From Methanoregula sp. PtaU1.Bin051 (GTDB lineage Archaea; Halobacteriota; Methanomicrobia; Methanomicrobiales; Methanospirillaceae): a stretch of 64,000 nt of DNA. Within the stretch, counting starts at the first letter, position 1. The number at the start of each line of letters is the position of its first letter. Location of the stretch: positions 18,204 through 82,203 of the forward strand of contig MVRE01000022.1 in NCBI GenBank assembly GCA_002067895.1. Reading direction: 5' to 3'. The position numbers were made by a program, and so were the translations under genes. Below are positions 54,799 through 63,966 of this stretch, one piece after another. The notes beneath the pieces are model-generated. The model made no database searches and was not told the origin of the DNA. It saw only the letters and a program-made list of their open reading frames with translations.

Positions 54799-55542
54799 CT
54801 ATACTTTAACAACAAGGCACTGGGACCCTGCGGTCTCGATAACCGGTTCCGGCTTATCAGTAAAGAACTCATCAAAAGCCATCCGGACCCCGGGTGCCGT
54901 AAGGTAATCATGAGAGATGATGATACCCCCCGGGTTCATCCGGCTATAGAAAAAGTGAAGGCATTGTTTCGTGCTCTCGTATGTATCCACGTCAAGATTC
55001 ACTAATGAGAATGTCTGGTCCGCGACAGGCCCGGATGTATCTGGAAAGATCCCCTTATAAAAGGAGACATTGGATTCATTATCGAGATAATTCTTGACAC
55101 TTTCAAAAGATGCAGCGAACTTTCCCTCGTAGAACGGCCAGACGGCATCGACCTCATCAACTTTCGGCAGCCCCTCGAAAGTATCGAACAGGTGGAGTTG
55201 CCGATCGCCCTTTGCCGCACAGATGATCTTGGCAGATCCGCCCCGGTATACCCCCACTTCCGCGATGTCCCCAGGTACTTTCTGCGTCTGCCGGACTGCC
55301 ATGTAAATATGGTAGGCTTCGATATCTTCCAGCAGGAGGTCTGTCTCCGACCGGATCTTCTTTAAGGCTTTTGAGAACTCCTTTCGGTCAGAACAACCAT
55401 AGTGAGGGATTCGCCCCCGTGTCGCGATATCGTATCCGATGAATGGATCGAATACAAGCAGTTTCCGGAATTTGAGAAGGTATCGCGAAGGGGCGATCGA
55501 ATCGAAAAACCAGATGATATCTTTTTTCGGAAACAGGCTCAT
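54799..55542 (-). CDS. TylF/macrocin O-methyltransferase family protein
   Basis: 247 residues. SAM site IAEVGVYRGGSAKI, LHLFDTFEGLP and LVNLDVDTYESTK, followed by GGIIISHDY, fit the TylF family of O-methyltransferases. In archaea it is often close to cell-surface polysaccharide genes. It is convergent with the MFS gene. Confidence 0.85.
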   Translation of the reverse strand: MSLFPKKDIIWFFDSIAPSRYLLKFRKLLVFDPFIGYDIATRGRIPHYGCSDRKEFSKALKKIRSETDLLLEDIEAYHIYMAVRQTQKVPGDIAEVGVYRGGSAKIICAAKGDRQLHLFDTFEGLPKVDEVDAVWPFYEGKFAASFESVKNYLDNESNVSFYKGIFPDTSGPVADQTFSLVNLDVDTYESTKQCLHFFYSRMNPGGIIISHDYLTAPGVRMAFDEFFTDKPEPVIETAGSQCLVVKV

Positions 55543-55584
55543 CGTTCCTAAAAATATGACGTTCCTTGATTTATAGGGAGCCGG

Positions 55585-55961
55585 TCAGAACGGCCAGATC
55601 TTTTTGGAAAGGCGACGATTAATCGCAAGGTATCCAAGGGCGATTGCGATGACAAGGAGGATCAGGGTGCTTATTAGCGATACGACGATGGACAGTCCGG
55701 AGAGATATGCAACGATGACGGAGATGACCCCCCCATCCCTCCTTTCAGGTATGCTGTGATCAATGAGATCAGGAGCAGGATTGTTGGCAGCATAATGAAC
55801 AGGTAGCTGACCTGCGGATCAGGATAAACACTCTGGACAGATTCCCCGATAATCCTTATGGCATCGTCCTGCGGATCGATACCGATTGCAGTAAAGCACC
55901 CCGACAGGAATCCGAGTCCGATCACTGACTCCCGGATGAACAGGCTGCTCTTTTTTGCCAT
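55585..55961 (-). pseudogene. Small membrane protein, frameshifted in a seven-base homopolymer
   Basis: From ATG 55961 the first frame encodes a lipobox-like GFLSGCF, then a helix (YLFIMLPTILLLISLITAYLK). At a run of seven C on the plus strand (55728-55734) it leaves frame; one added base restores VISVIVAYLSGLS and a final helix with INRRLSKKIWPF, stop at 55585-55587. Total ~125 residues. Homopolymer position suggests a sequencing or assembly error, or slippage. Function unknown. Confidence 0.65.
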
Positions 55962-55997
55962 TGTCTCTTCACCAGCATGATGTCACGATTCAGGAGT

Positions 55998-57062
55998 TCA
56001 GATCCACTGTCTCTTATGGAAATACAGGAGCATCGTTCCGGTAACCAGGATCATAATTATCCAGACACCGTAGTACCCGTACGGATGGGACAGTTCGGGC
56101 ATGTACTCAAAATTCATCCCATAAATCCCGACAATAAAGGTAAGCGGTATGAAAATCGTTGCAATAAGTGTGAGTACCTTCATGACCTCGTTAAGCCGCA
56201 TGCTCATACCTGAAAGATAAATGTCGATCATGCCCGAGACCATATCCCGGAACGTCTCAATTGTATCGATAACCTGAATCGTGTGATCGTAGACGTCCCT
56301 TAAGTAGATGCGTGTTGGGTCCCGGATCAGGTCATTGTCCGACCGTTCAAGCCCGGAAATTACTTCGCGAAGGGGCCAGACCGATTTCCGGAGATAAATC
56401 ATATCCGTTTTTAGTGTATGGATGTTCAACAGCATCTCGCGCGAAGGGTTGCTGACGAGTGCTTCTTCGAGCACTTCAACCTGTTCTCCCAACGATTCCA
56501 TCACCGCGAAGTAGTTGTCGACAACCGCATCGATAAGAGCATAGGCAAGGTAATCAGTGCCGTATTTCCGGATTTTACCGTCTTTGCGTATCCTTTCCCG
56601 CACCGGATCAAAGACATCTCCTACGTCTTCCTGGAATGAGATTACATAATTTTTACCGATGATCAGACTTACCTGTTCGATCTTCACCTTGTGGGCGGGT
56701 TCAAGATACTGGAGCATCTTTAAGTTCACGTAGATATAGGTGCCAAGATCCTCCATCTTGGGCCTCTGTTCGGTGTTGAGGATGCTCTCGATGATTAGTG
56801 GGTGGATATCATAGCTCTTCCCAATCTGCTCTATAAGGGAAATATCCGACAGTCCGTCGATGTTAATCCAGGTTGCGGTATCTGTCGTCTTGAACGGCAG
56901 GCAATCCTCAAGAGAGGTTATCGTCTTTTTTTCGTACTTGTTCGAATCGTAGTCAATAACAGTGATCAGAGAGGACAGGCCGTCACGTGAGCCACCGGGA
57001 CGTATAAGTGCTCCCTGCGAGAACCCTCCCCTTTTTTTCATCTTCCTTTGGTTTTTTGACAT
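55998..57062 (-). CDS. corA: CorA-family magnesium/cobalt transporter
   Basis: 354 residues: a large cytoplasmic domain, then two C-terminal helices with the selectivity motif YGMNFEYMPEL. Start at ATG 57062 (residue 15 of a longer frame) because the upstream part is not conserved-looking. Stand-alone gene; ions transported (Mg, Co, Ni) cannot be read. Confidence 0.93.
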   Translation of the reverse strand: MSKNQRKMKKRGGFSQGALIRPGGSRDGLSSLITVIDYDSNKYEKKTITSLEDCLPFKTTDTATWINIDGLSDISLIEQIGKSYDIHPLIIESILNTEQRPKMEDLGTYIYVNLKMLQYLEPAHKVKIEQVSLIIGKNYVISFQEDVGDVFDPVRERIRKDGKIRKYGTDYLAYALIDAVVDNYFAVMESLGEQVEVLEEALVSNPSREMLLNIHTLKTDMIYLRKSVWPLREVISGLERSDNDLIRDPTRIYLRDVYDHTIQVIDTIETFRDMVSGMIDIYLSGMSMRLNEVMKVLTLIATIFIPLTFIVGIYGMNFEYMPELSHPYGYYGVWIIMILVTGTMLLYFHKRQWI

Positions 57063-57183
57063 GGCGGCACTCTGTACCGGAAGAAAATCCCGGTGGGGCA
57101 ACACAAAGATTGCCGGAACTATCCATTACTTTGGTACAGAGGTAGCCTGTTCCAGTAAAAAAAAGTTGCAGGTACACCGCCTG

Positions 57184-57675
57184 CTATCCTAAGCCAAACA
57201 GCGATTTGAAGATATTGAAAAACGTTGCCATAAAATCCGACGGTTCTGCAGGTGCCGGGGCAATGGATTCGCCAGGGGTCAGAGGACTGCCGGTTACGGC
57301 AGGCGGGCTCAAAGCATTCTGCTTCTCCTGCTGGTCAGGCATTATTACCGGATCCTGGGCTATTGTCGTGGCGTTACACTCTCTCTGGCAGGGAGCAGAT
57401 TGCGGACGGTAACAGTATAGTGGGCGATCCATGGAATCATGGAAACATGGCTCCTGGTTGTCATAGCAGGGAATATATCCCTGTCTTTCGGCCTGACTTA
57501 CTGGAAGGCAACTGCAACCGCCGGCGCATACATTCGACGGCCCTGTCTGAATACCGGCTTCGAAAGCAGAAACACGTGCAGGTATCGCCAGAACTGCAAG
57601 GCTTATAATCACGATTACTGCCATCAATGGCAGCCGGTTTTTCAGGTAACGGATCCAGGTATTATTCGTATGCAT
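57184..57675 (-). CDS. Exported cysteine-rich protein
   Basis: 163 residues. ATG 57675 sits four bases after GGGGGATG, better than ATG 57690. A signal peptide (LMAVIVIISLAVLAIPARVSA) precedes a ten-cysteine region (CAGGCSCLP, CYDNQEPCF, CYRPQSAPCQREC), probably disulfide- or metal-bound, then a Pro/Ala linker and a hydrophobic tail. Not recognised. Confidence 0.7.
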   Translation of the reverse strand: MHTNNTWIRYLKNRLPLMAVIVIISLAVLAIPARVSAFEAGIQTGPSNVCAGGCSCLPVSQAERQGYIPCYDNQEPCFHDSMDRPLYCYRPQSAPCQRECNATTIAQDPVIMPDQQEKQNALSPPAVTGSPLTPGESIAPAPAEPSDFMATFFNIFKSLFGLG

Positions 57676-57723
57676 TTCATCCCCCTGCATGCAGCATAAA
57701 CTACACGATGAAAGATGGGTTTA

Positions 57724-58134
57724 TCAGAAATATTTCAACAGGACCGTCTGTTCCGTTCCGTCAGAAAATACTCCGACAACATTGATTGTTACGGGATCCG
57801 GGGTCACGGTATACGGGAATTCATACTCATTCCCGACAACAGGATCCCCAAGTGTCCGCTTGACGACCTGTCCGTTCTGGTTGTCAATCTGGACCCTGAG
57901 TGCCTTAAGTGAGGACGCATCGTTTCCGCCATTACATTTCAGGATAACGCTGCGATCCGTTTTCCATGCCGAACAGTCAATCTGTTTATGCACAGGTGTG
58001 GCGGAAGTGACCTGTACCGGGGTAATCTCCGGTGGGGCGGACGTTGGAGCCGCTGGCTTTGCCGGGGTCTGTATGCAGCCACATACGAGTATGGATACCA
58101 TAATGAGAATCGCAAGAAGACTGATTCTTCGCAT
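57724..58134 (-). CDS. Lipoprotein of unknown function
   Basis: 136 residues from ATG 58134. MRRISLLAILIMVSILVCGC is a lipoprotein signal with lipobox LVCGC; a Pro/Ala linker and a beta-rich domain follow (VILKCNGGND, ALRVQIDNQNGQVV), like a small carbohydrate- or protein-binding fold. Same orientation as the 57184 gene. Confidence 0.75.
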   Translation of the reverse strand: MRRISLLAILIMVSILVCGCIQTPAKPAAPTSAPPEITPVQVTSATPVHKQIDCSAWKTDRSVILKCNGGNDASSLKALRVQIDNQNGQVVKRTLGDPVVGNEYEFPYTVTPDPVTINVVGVFSDGTEQTVLLKYF

Positions 58135-58350
58135 ACAATCTGAAAAGGAGAGCAATCCAGATAATGGTATGCATGGGACGGGCAATTGAGCCAACGGGAT
58201 ATCAATAACCTCCCACCGTATTTTTTTCTCCTGATGCGTATCGACCCTGCCGAGGACCCGGAATGTTTAAACAGTTACGTGAGATAATTTACCGTGGATC
58301 AAAAAATCGATCTGACCATCACAAGGAAACGGTCAACGGGAAGTGTGTTT

Positions 58351-58914
58351 ATGAGACCAGCTCATTTGGGTTTTGGACTTATCGTTCTGCTCGTGATTGC
58401 GATTACCTTTGCCGGGTGCTCAGGGACCTCTACAACGCCGGCACCCTCAGGGGTACAGGGTCCATCGGGCAGCAGTGCCGCAGGCGGGCCGATTGGGGCC
58501 GCATCGGTGTTTGGTAATCCCGTTTATGAATGGGTGGAATATAAGATGGTTACCGGAAACGGCGCCGAAAAGATGACTCTCTATTACAAGTACAACCAAA
58601 AAACCGGAAGATGCACAATGCGGATTGAAGGGGGTCAGGCAATGCAGGGCATGCTGACTGAGATGGACTGTAGCTCAACGGGCAATGCTCAGGCATCAAG
58701 CGACCCTAATGATGTCAGCCCGGATATGAAGCTTGTGAAAGCCGGGACCGAGACTGTGACCGTCCCAGCGGGAACTTTCGTTGCCGATAAATATACGGCC
58801 ACTCTTGAAGGCACTACGGCAACCTACTGGATTGTTGCAGACAAACCCCTTATCAAGATGGAAGGCGGTAATGCCGGGGGCACAGTCGTGATGGAGCTGA
58901 ACGGCTGGGGATAA
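58351..58914 (+). CDS. Lipoprotein of unknown function, beta-rich
   Basis: 187 residues from ATG 58351 (an upstream ATG at 58294 would add 19). Signal segment LGFGLIVLLVIAITFAGC with lipobox, then a Gly/Ser/Pro linker and strands such as MTLYYKYNQKTGRC and TVPAGTFVADKYTATLEG. Reminiscent of small archaeal exported proteins; no function inferred. Confidence 0.75.
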   Translation: MRPAHLGFGLIVLLVIAITFAGCSGTSTTPAPSGVQGPSGSSAAGGPIGAASVFGNPVYEWVEYKMVTGNGAEKMTLYYKYNQKTGRCTMRIEGGQAMQGMLTEMDCSSTGNAQASSDPNDVSPDMKLVKAGTETVTVPAGTFVADKYTATLEGTTATYWIVADKPLIKMEGGNAGGTVVMELNGWG

Positions 58915-59122
58915 TCTTTATTTTCTTTACCAGAAGGGTCATGATCCCTGCCGATGATCACTCCACGTAATCCGTCACTTCATCCCTGTCACCGGGAAAA
59001 ACGGTTTCCAAGGCTGGCTTACTATATCGGTTAATCAAACGGAAATCGGTTCCAGACGGTTCGGTGATTTCGATCTGCGGGTCACCATATGCCGGGCGAC
59101 CATAACAGATGGTCTGAATAGA

Positions 59123-59512
59123 TCACGTTTGCTGCTCATCAGGGACTGCCTGAAGAGCGGTTTCGCGATCCGGTATGCACGGATCTGCCATTGAGAATAC
59201 TTTGATCGTGGTATTGCCGGAGTCATCAATCCGCAGAGTTACAGTCCCTGTCCGACAGACCCTCTTTTTCATCACTTCTCCATCCTGAATATAATCAAGA
59301 GTGAAGTTTGCTATCGTAATCGCTGAATTCCCGATCCGGCTGTGGTCGAGAATCTGGAAATCCGAGCTGTTGATCATAAGGCCGGATTCCTGAAGGATCT
59401 CGCCGATCTGTTTTTTCTGGACTTCCATACATGATGGTGTCAGGAGCTGGCCCAGAAAGAGAATCTTGAAAAATCCTTCCAATCTGTCCCTTTCTTCCTC
59501 CTCCGGAGTCAT
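59123..59512 (-). CDS. Hypothetical protein, 129 aa
   Basis: Starts ATG 59512 with an acidic EEEERDRLEGFF helix, then hydrophobic ILFLGQLLTPSC and a beta-rich C terminus (RTGTVTLRIDDSGNTTIKVF). No signal peptide, membrane helix or family recognised. Convergent neighbours are 200 bases away with nothing else visible in 58915-59122. Confidence 0.5.
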   Translation of the reverse strand: MTPEEEERDRLEGFFKILFLGQLLTPSCMEVQKKQIGEILQESGLMINSSDFQILDHSRIGNSAITIANFTLDYIQDGEVMKKRVCRTGTVTLRIDDSGNTTIKVFSMADPCIPDRETALQAVPDEQQT

Positions 59513-59643
59513 GAAACCTCGAGGTTCCCGTTCATTTTTCTATAGGGATTCCCTGTTATTGTATCAATACAAGGGAGGGGATATCTGGTAGGTTTTAGGG
59601 TACTGATGGTAAAGATCAGGAAATACGATGAATCTTCCCCTCC

Positions 59644-59729
59644 TCTCGATAATGTTTTTTTAATCGAGATATTCTTCACGGGTTTTCAAGTTAATCGCAG
59701 CGATTAACATTCATGAACATAATGAATGT
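59644..59729 (+). promoter_or_regulatory. Three inverted repeats upstream of the ubiA-type gene
   Basis: TCTCGAT/ATCGAGA (59644-59650, 59663-59669), GTTAATCGC-A-GCGATTAAC (59690-59708) and ACATTCAT/ATGAATGT (59707-59729) are all perfect. They cover most of the 110 bases before the ATG at 59757 in an AT-rich setting. Most likely a composite operator or a structured leader. Confidence 0.5.
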
Positions 59730-59756
59730 CACCTCTCTCCCCGATTTTTTTAACGT

Positions 59757-60695
59757 ATGATTTTACCTGCCTTCAGCATCTTACCTGACAGGATCGATCC
59801 CCTCTGCTTTATCGGAAAAATCTGGAATGGTATTGCAAACCTGTATGGCATTCTTGTGTTCAGTTCATTCCTGCTTTCATTTGAATGCGTCGCAATGGCA
59901 TATGTGTCCTGCATAATCCAAGCTGTGCCTTGGACGCCAATGATTGCTGTTATTCCGTTCCTTGTTGCATTCTCAATCTATAATCTCAACAGAAAGACAG
60001 ATGAAAGTGAAGATGCGATCAACCAGCGGGAGAGATTCTCGTTTACAAAGCGGTATGAATTTCACCTGTACTATGGTGCACTTATCTCTCTCGCGCTCTC
60101 CCTGATCCTGTCGGTCATATACGGTATCCCTTCGCTCCTTGCCACAGCAGCCCCATTTATCTTCGGGATCCTGTACAGCTTTCGCATGCTGCCTGAACGT
60201 CTTGGCTATCGCCGTCTGAAGGAAATCCCTGCGGTCAAGAATATCGTTGTCGGGCTTGCCTGGGCAACGCTTCTCGCATTTTTACCGGTCTTCCTAAACA
60301 GCAGTACACCGGACGCAAGAAGCGGGATCACATTCCTCCTTTTTTTCATGTGGGGCTTTATGGCTTCCTTGATTCCCGATATCCGTGACAAGGCCGGCGA
60401 TGCGAATGCCGGAGTGAAAACAATACCCGTTCTCTTCGGAGAAGAGCGGACAAGGATCTTTCTGACCGGGGTTTTGATAATTATCGGGATCCCTTTAACT
60501 GCCTACAGTGTTCTTTTCCTGCCGCCGTTTACAACTATTGTACTTGTTGCAGTAAACCTATACTCGCATGGTTGTGTCTATCTTCTTGACAGGGTTGAGA
60601 TGCGGAACGTTCTGGCCGATGCCATTTCAGATGGCCAGTACATTTGTTTAGCATTCGGGATCATCCTGTTCAACACCTTGTATTCGGGATTCTGA
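59757..60695 (+). CDS. UbiA-family prenyltransferase
   Basis: 312 residues with about eight helices. The two Asp-rich prenyl-diphosphate/Mg sites are visible: NLNRKTDESED (variant N-x-x-x-D) in the first half and DIRDKAGDANAGVKTIPVLF in the second. UbiA enzymes attach isoprenoid chains to aromatic or glycerol acceptors; archaeal members include lipid and quinone-like pathways. Substrate unclear. Confidence 0.85.
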   Translation: MILPAFSILPDRIDPLCFIGKIWNGIANLYGILVFSSFLLSFECVAMAYVSCIIQAVPWTPMIAVIPFLVAFSIYNLNRKTDESEDAINQRERFSFTKRYEFHLYYGALISLALSLILSVIYGIPSLLATAAPFIFGILYSFRMLPERLGYRRLKEIPAVKNIVVGLAWATLLAFLPVFLNSSTPDARSGITFLLFFMWGFMASLIPDIRDKAGDANAGVKTIPVLFGEERTRIFLTGVLIIIGIPLTAYSVLFLPPFTTIVLVAVNLYSHGCVYLLDRVEMRNVLADAISDGQYICLAFGIILFNTLYSGF

Positions 60696-60896
60696 AGAAT
60701 CATTTTTTTATCTTCATAAAAGACTTCCTGAATAACCCCCGATTTATCGAGAGAGTCCCGATAAAAAATGTCAACTTATATATACTGATTATCCAACCGT
60801 ATTACGATGGAGACACTGGATGTCTATAATACCAATTATAAGCTGATCCAATCCATCTTTTCTTCATGATTAAAATTACAGATCCTGCTCTCCGTT

Positions 60897-61622
60897 ATGG
60901 AGGGGCCCAAACAACTATCTGAACTGAGGGATGTAACAGGCAGTACATCCCAGGCTATCATTCCAAAGATCCGAAGTCTCGAACGCCTCTCTCTTATTGA
61001 ACGACAGGATCATGGCTATTTCATAACACCTGTCGGCAGGATCCTTGCAACGAAAATCGGGGATCTCGTTATAACACTTGGCGAACTCATGCAACACAGG
61101 GAATTCTGGGCCAATCATGATATTGAGGGAATTCCCCGTTCATTTCTCTATCAGATCGGGGACCTTATTGACTCTGATGTGAAGTACGATACGACTGACA
61201 ATATGTTCCACGTATATACGCATTTTGTAACGATCCTGCAACAGGCGGGTTATATCCATGGAATATCCTCTGTAATGAGCGCCGCCATCGCGGATGTCCT
61301 CTCAGAACGGATCGTCGCCGGGATTCCTGTAGAGCTTATCGTAAACCGGAAAGTTGCCGAAAGCCTGATGCAGGAACCGTTTCTCAGTAAAGTCAGGAGC
61401 CTTGTTCCATATGAACACTTTAAGATATGGATTACTGATGAACCACTCCGTATCGGCATCACGGTTACCGACAAGCACCTCTCTCTGGGTCTGAACAAAC
61501 AGGTAAGCGGTGTCTATGACAGTTCGGCAGATATGTACAGCAGCGATCCGCAAGCCCGGGACTGGGCGGAAAGGTTGTTCCTGTACTACCGGGATCGGGC
61601 TGTTCTTCTGGAGATCAAATAA
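60897..61622 (+). CDS. FilR1/DUF1724-type transcriptional regulator, N terminus interrupted by in-frame TGA
   Basis: 241 residues from ATG 60897: the end of a winged helix (LSELRDVTGSTSQAIIPKI, then SLIERQDHGYF) and the FilR1 middle domain used by many methanogen regulators. The same frame extends upstream to ATG 60807, encoding METLDVYNTNYKLIQSIFSS, then TGA at 60867-60869, then LKLQILLSVMEGPKQLSEL. Together these make the usual complete HTH, so TGA replaces a sense codon. Either the shorter start is used, losing helix one, or the gene is a recent pseudogene or a sequence error. Confidence 0.75.
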   Translation: MEGPKQLSELRDVTGSTSQAIIPKIRSLERLSLIERQDHGYFITPVGRILATKIGDLVITLGELMQHREFWANHDIEGIPRSFLYQIGDLIDSDVKYDTTDNMFHVYTHFVTILQQAGYIHGISSVMSAAIADVLSERIVAGIPVELIVNRKVAESLMQEPFLSKVRSLVPYEHFKIWITDEPLRIGITVTDKHLSLGLNKQVSGVYDSSADMYSSDPQARDWAERLFLYYRDRAVLLEIK

Positions 61623-61721
61623 CCGGTAAAAAGGCAGCGGCAGTCATATCATCCTTCAAAGTATTTCCTGTAGAATATTTCTGAAGATCAGCAGAAATAT
61701 CAGATTGAGGGAGCGGGGATC

Positions 61722-62549
61722 ATGAGCAAAGATCCATTTTCTTACGTCCACGGGCGGTCAGACCGCGAATCAACACGGCTGCATGACCAGGCATCGGGGC
61801 TCGGGTTCCTCCTGCATGAAGGCACCCGCTACCCTGCGGGCTGTACTGTTCTCGAAGCGGGATGCGGTGTCGGTGCCCAGACAATTGTCCTGGCCCGGAA
61901 CAGCCCCCTTACGCAGTTCGTCTCAATCGATATTTCGCCCGAGTCGCTGGGACAGGCAGAGGAGCGTGTATCGGAGGAAGAGCTGTCCAATGTCACCTTC
62001 CGGCAGGCGGATATCTGCAACCTGCCCTTCACGGCCGGGACATTCGACCATGTCTTTGTCTGCTTCACGTTAGAACACATACCGGATCCGCATCTCGCAC
62101 TCGGTAATCTGAAAAATGTTCTCAGGCCAGGTGGCACGATTACGGTTATCGAAGGTGATCACGGGACTGCTGTCTTCTACCCGGATACTCCCGGCGCCCA
62201 TCACGTCATTGATTGCCTTGCTGCACTCCAGCGGGAGTCGGGAGGAAACGCACTCATCGGCAGGGAACTTGAGCATTTGCTGCTGGATACGGGGTTTGTG
62301 GAGGTTGCAGTCTCTCCCAAGCAGGTTTATGCCTCCGCCAGTATCCCCGGTTCACCGGGGGCCGTAAAAAGCATCTTCATTGCGATGATCGAGGGAGTCA
62401 GGGAACAGGCAATTGATGCGGGATTGTCGGATCCGGAGTCGTGGGATCAAGGGATCAGGGATTTGTACCGGACCACGGAGCCGGGCGGTATGTTCTGCTA
62501 TACGTTCTTCAAGGCTATAGGAAGGAAAGGTACCGAAGACCCAGAATGA
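61722..62549 (+). CDS. Class I SAM-dependent methyltransferase
   Basis: 275 residues. Motif I VLEAGCGVGAQTIVLA, motif II FVSIDISPESL, and DHVFVCFTLEHIPDP mark a Methyltransferase_11/UbiE-like domain. The C-terminal ~100 residues differ from the core family. Substrate unknown; 100 bases downstream of the FilR1-type regulator, same direction. Confidence 0.85.
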   Translation: MSKDPFSYVHGRSDRESTRLHDQASGLGFLLHEGTRYPAGCTVLEAGCGVGAQTIVLARNSPLTQFVSIDISPESLGQAEERVSEEELSNVTFRQADICNLPFTAGTFDHVFVCFTLEHIPDPHLALGNLKNVLRPGGTITVIEGDHGTAVFYPDTPGAHHVIDCLAALQRESGGNALIGRELEHLLLDTGFVEVAVSPKQVYASASIPGSPGAVKSIFIAMIEGVREQAIDAGLSDPESWDQGIRDLYRTTEPGGMFCYTFFKAIGRKGTEDPE

Positions 62550-62646
62550 CACCTGGCCGCAGTATGAGTCTGCTCTTTTATTATGTCCATTCATCGGTAA
62601 ATTCCACAGATGGCGATAATATGTTTGTGAGAAGAACCAAGGCACG

Positions 62647-63330
62647 TTATTTTTTCGCAACTGTATACTGGGCCCATATGATCCCGTTGCCTATTACTTC
62701 GGTATGAGAGTGGATCAGGGGAACCTGTAGATCCGGAAAACCTGCCCTTACCGGATCGAACATTGTCGGTTCGGGTTTTCCCCCGGCAAGAACCGGATGG
62801 ATGAGCACGCTTACTTCATCAACAACCCCGGCTTGCAACAGGACACTATTGAGCGTCCCGCCGCTATCGACCCGCACAGTGTTTATACCGTGCTGGCGGT
62901 TCAGTTCTGCAAGGGCTGCACGCATATCGATGCGATCGGCACCTGCGATAATTGATCCTATCTTCCTGTCAGCAAGGTACCGGAGGTGCTCCTGCGGGGT
63001 TGCGGAAGAGCAGAGAGCAAGGATATCCCGCATATAGGGCCATTTCCGGATGGCGTCCCAGCAGCGCACCCTCCCCCGGCTGTCTGCGATGACAAGCAGG
63101 GGGCGGGGATCGGGTGCGCCCTCCGGGGGCCTGAACATCTCCTCGTGCTCTACCGGCACTTCGAGCGCAGGATTGTCCCTGACCGCTGCAAGAACCGTCT
63201 CGCTCCCGAACAGGATCGCATCAGGGTTCCACCGGGCAGCGAGTGCGTAGTATAGATCGAGGTCTGCGGGAAAGTTCGTTATCCGGCCATCGAGGCTCGT
63301 AGCAATGTGGAGGATTACTTTTGGTATCAT
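62647..63330 (-). CDS. RibD C-terminal-type pyrimidine reductase (riboflavin/F420 pathway)
   Basis: 227 residues of RibD_C/dihydrofolate-reductase fold: MIPKVILHIATSLDGRITN start, ILFGSETVLAAVRDNP and VRVDSGGTLNSVLLQAGVVDE, the NADPH-binding Gly-rich part. In archaea such proteins reduce the ribosylamino-pyrimidine intermediate of riboflavin, and so supply flavins and F420. ATG 63330 is used instead of 63414; ATG 63330 starts right at the conserved region. Confidence 0.85.
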   Translation of the reverse strand: MIPKVILHIATSLDGRITNFPADLDLYYALAARWNPDAILFGSETVLAAVRDNPALEVPVEHEEMFRPPEGAPDPRPLLVIADSRGRVRCWDAIRKWPYMRDILALCSSATPQEHLRYLADRKIGSIIAGADRIDMRAALAELNRQHGINTVRVDSGGTLNSVLLQAGVVDEVSVLIHPVLAGGKPEPTMFDPVRAGFPDLQVPLIHSHTEVIGNGIIWAQYTVAKK

Positions 63331-63504
63331 GGATGAATTCCTGCCCGTATATTCTGCAGGCTTGTATTTAAGGAACAATCGTGCGGGGTGAAAATGGCGA
63401 AGATGATATATCATGCGATGCCTTCGGACCTGCCGGTATCTGGTGAAATAACATAACAGATTTTATGGCTATTCAAGATTTATCAATAGATATCCCTCAC
63501 TAAA

Positions 63505-63966
63505 ATGAAAGAAAAGGAAAAGATTTTAGAAGAAATTTATGAAGATCTGCATATTCCTGAAATTAAACGTGCATTAGACTCCGATCAATTTAATGCAATA
63601 GTGAACGTCCATGATGCTATAAAATTTTATCAGGGTCTTCCATTTTATATTGTTAGACAAACCGGAAATTCGCTTAATTGGACTGGATATCACCTTGCCT
63701 TTTTTATTCATCATAAAGAGGCCGTAAAACGTGCCTATTTCTCATTTTATTTTAGCTTAATGGGACAAAGATCTTTGTCTGAATCATTTCAACGAATTTT
63801 GCTAGAATTTATTATTAAAGGATCATTTTGGGATTGCATTTCGCGAAAACGTTATCGAGATAAAAAAACGCCTAATTCAAAAAGAATCAATAAAGTCCGC
63901 TCAGTTATTCAAGAACGAATTATTAGGCTCTGTAGAAAAGCTACGTTCTCAGAAGTAAAACCGTGA
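63505..63966 (+). CDS. Hypothetical AT-rich orphan protein, 153 aa
   Basis: The base composition is far more A/T than the neighbouring genes, with AAA/AAT/ATT/TTT codons frequent. The product is basic with YHLAFFIHHKEAVKRAYFSFYF and a Lys/Arg-rich tail; no family recognised. It lies at the window's right edge; what follows is not visible. Composition suggests recent arrival by transfer. Confidence 0.6.
   Translation: MKEKEKILEEIYEDLHIPEIKRALDSDQFNAIVNVHDAIKFYQGLPFYIVRQTGNSLNWTGYHLAFFIHHKEAVKRAYFSFYFSLMGQRSLSESFQRILLEFIIKGSFWDCISRKRYRDKKTPNSKRINKVRSVIQERIIRLCRKATFSEVKP

Noticed and set aside
60867..60869. Recoded UGA (selenocysteine) in the FilR1-type regulator
   Set aside because: No reason for selenocysteine in a DNA-binding helix and no selenocysteine enzyme is seen nearby; nonsense mutation or error is simpler.
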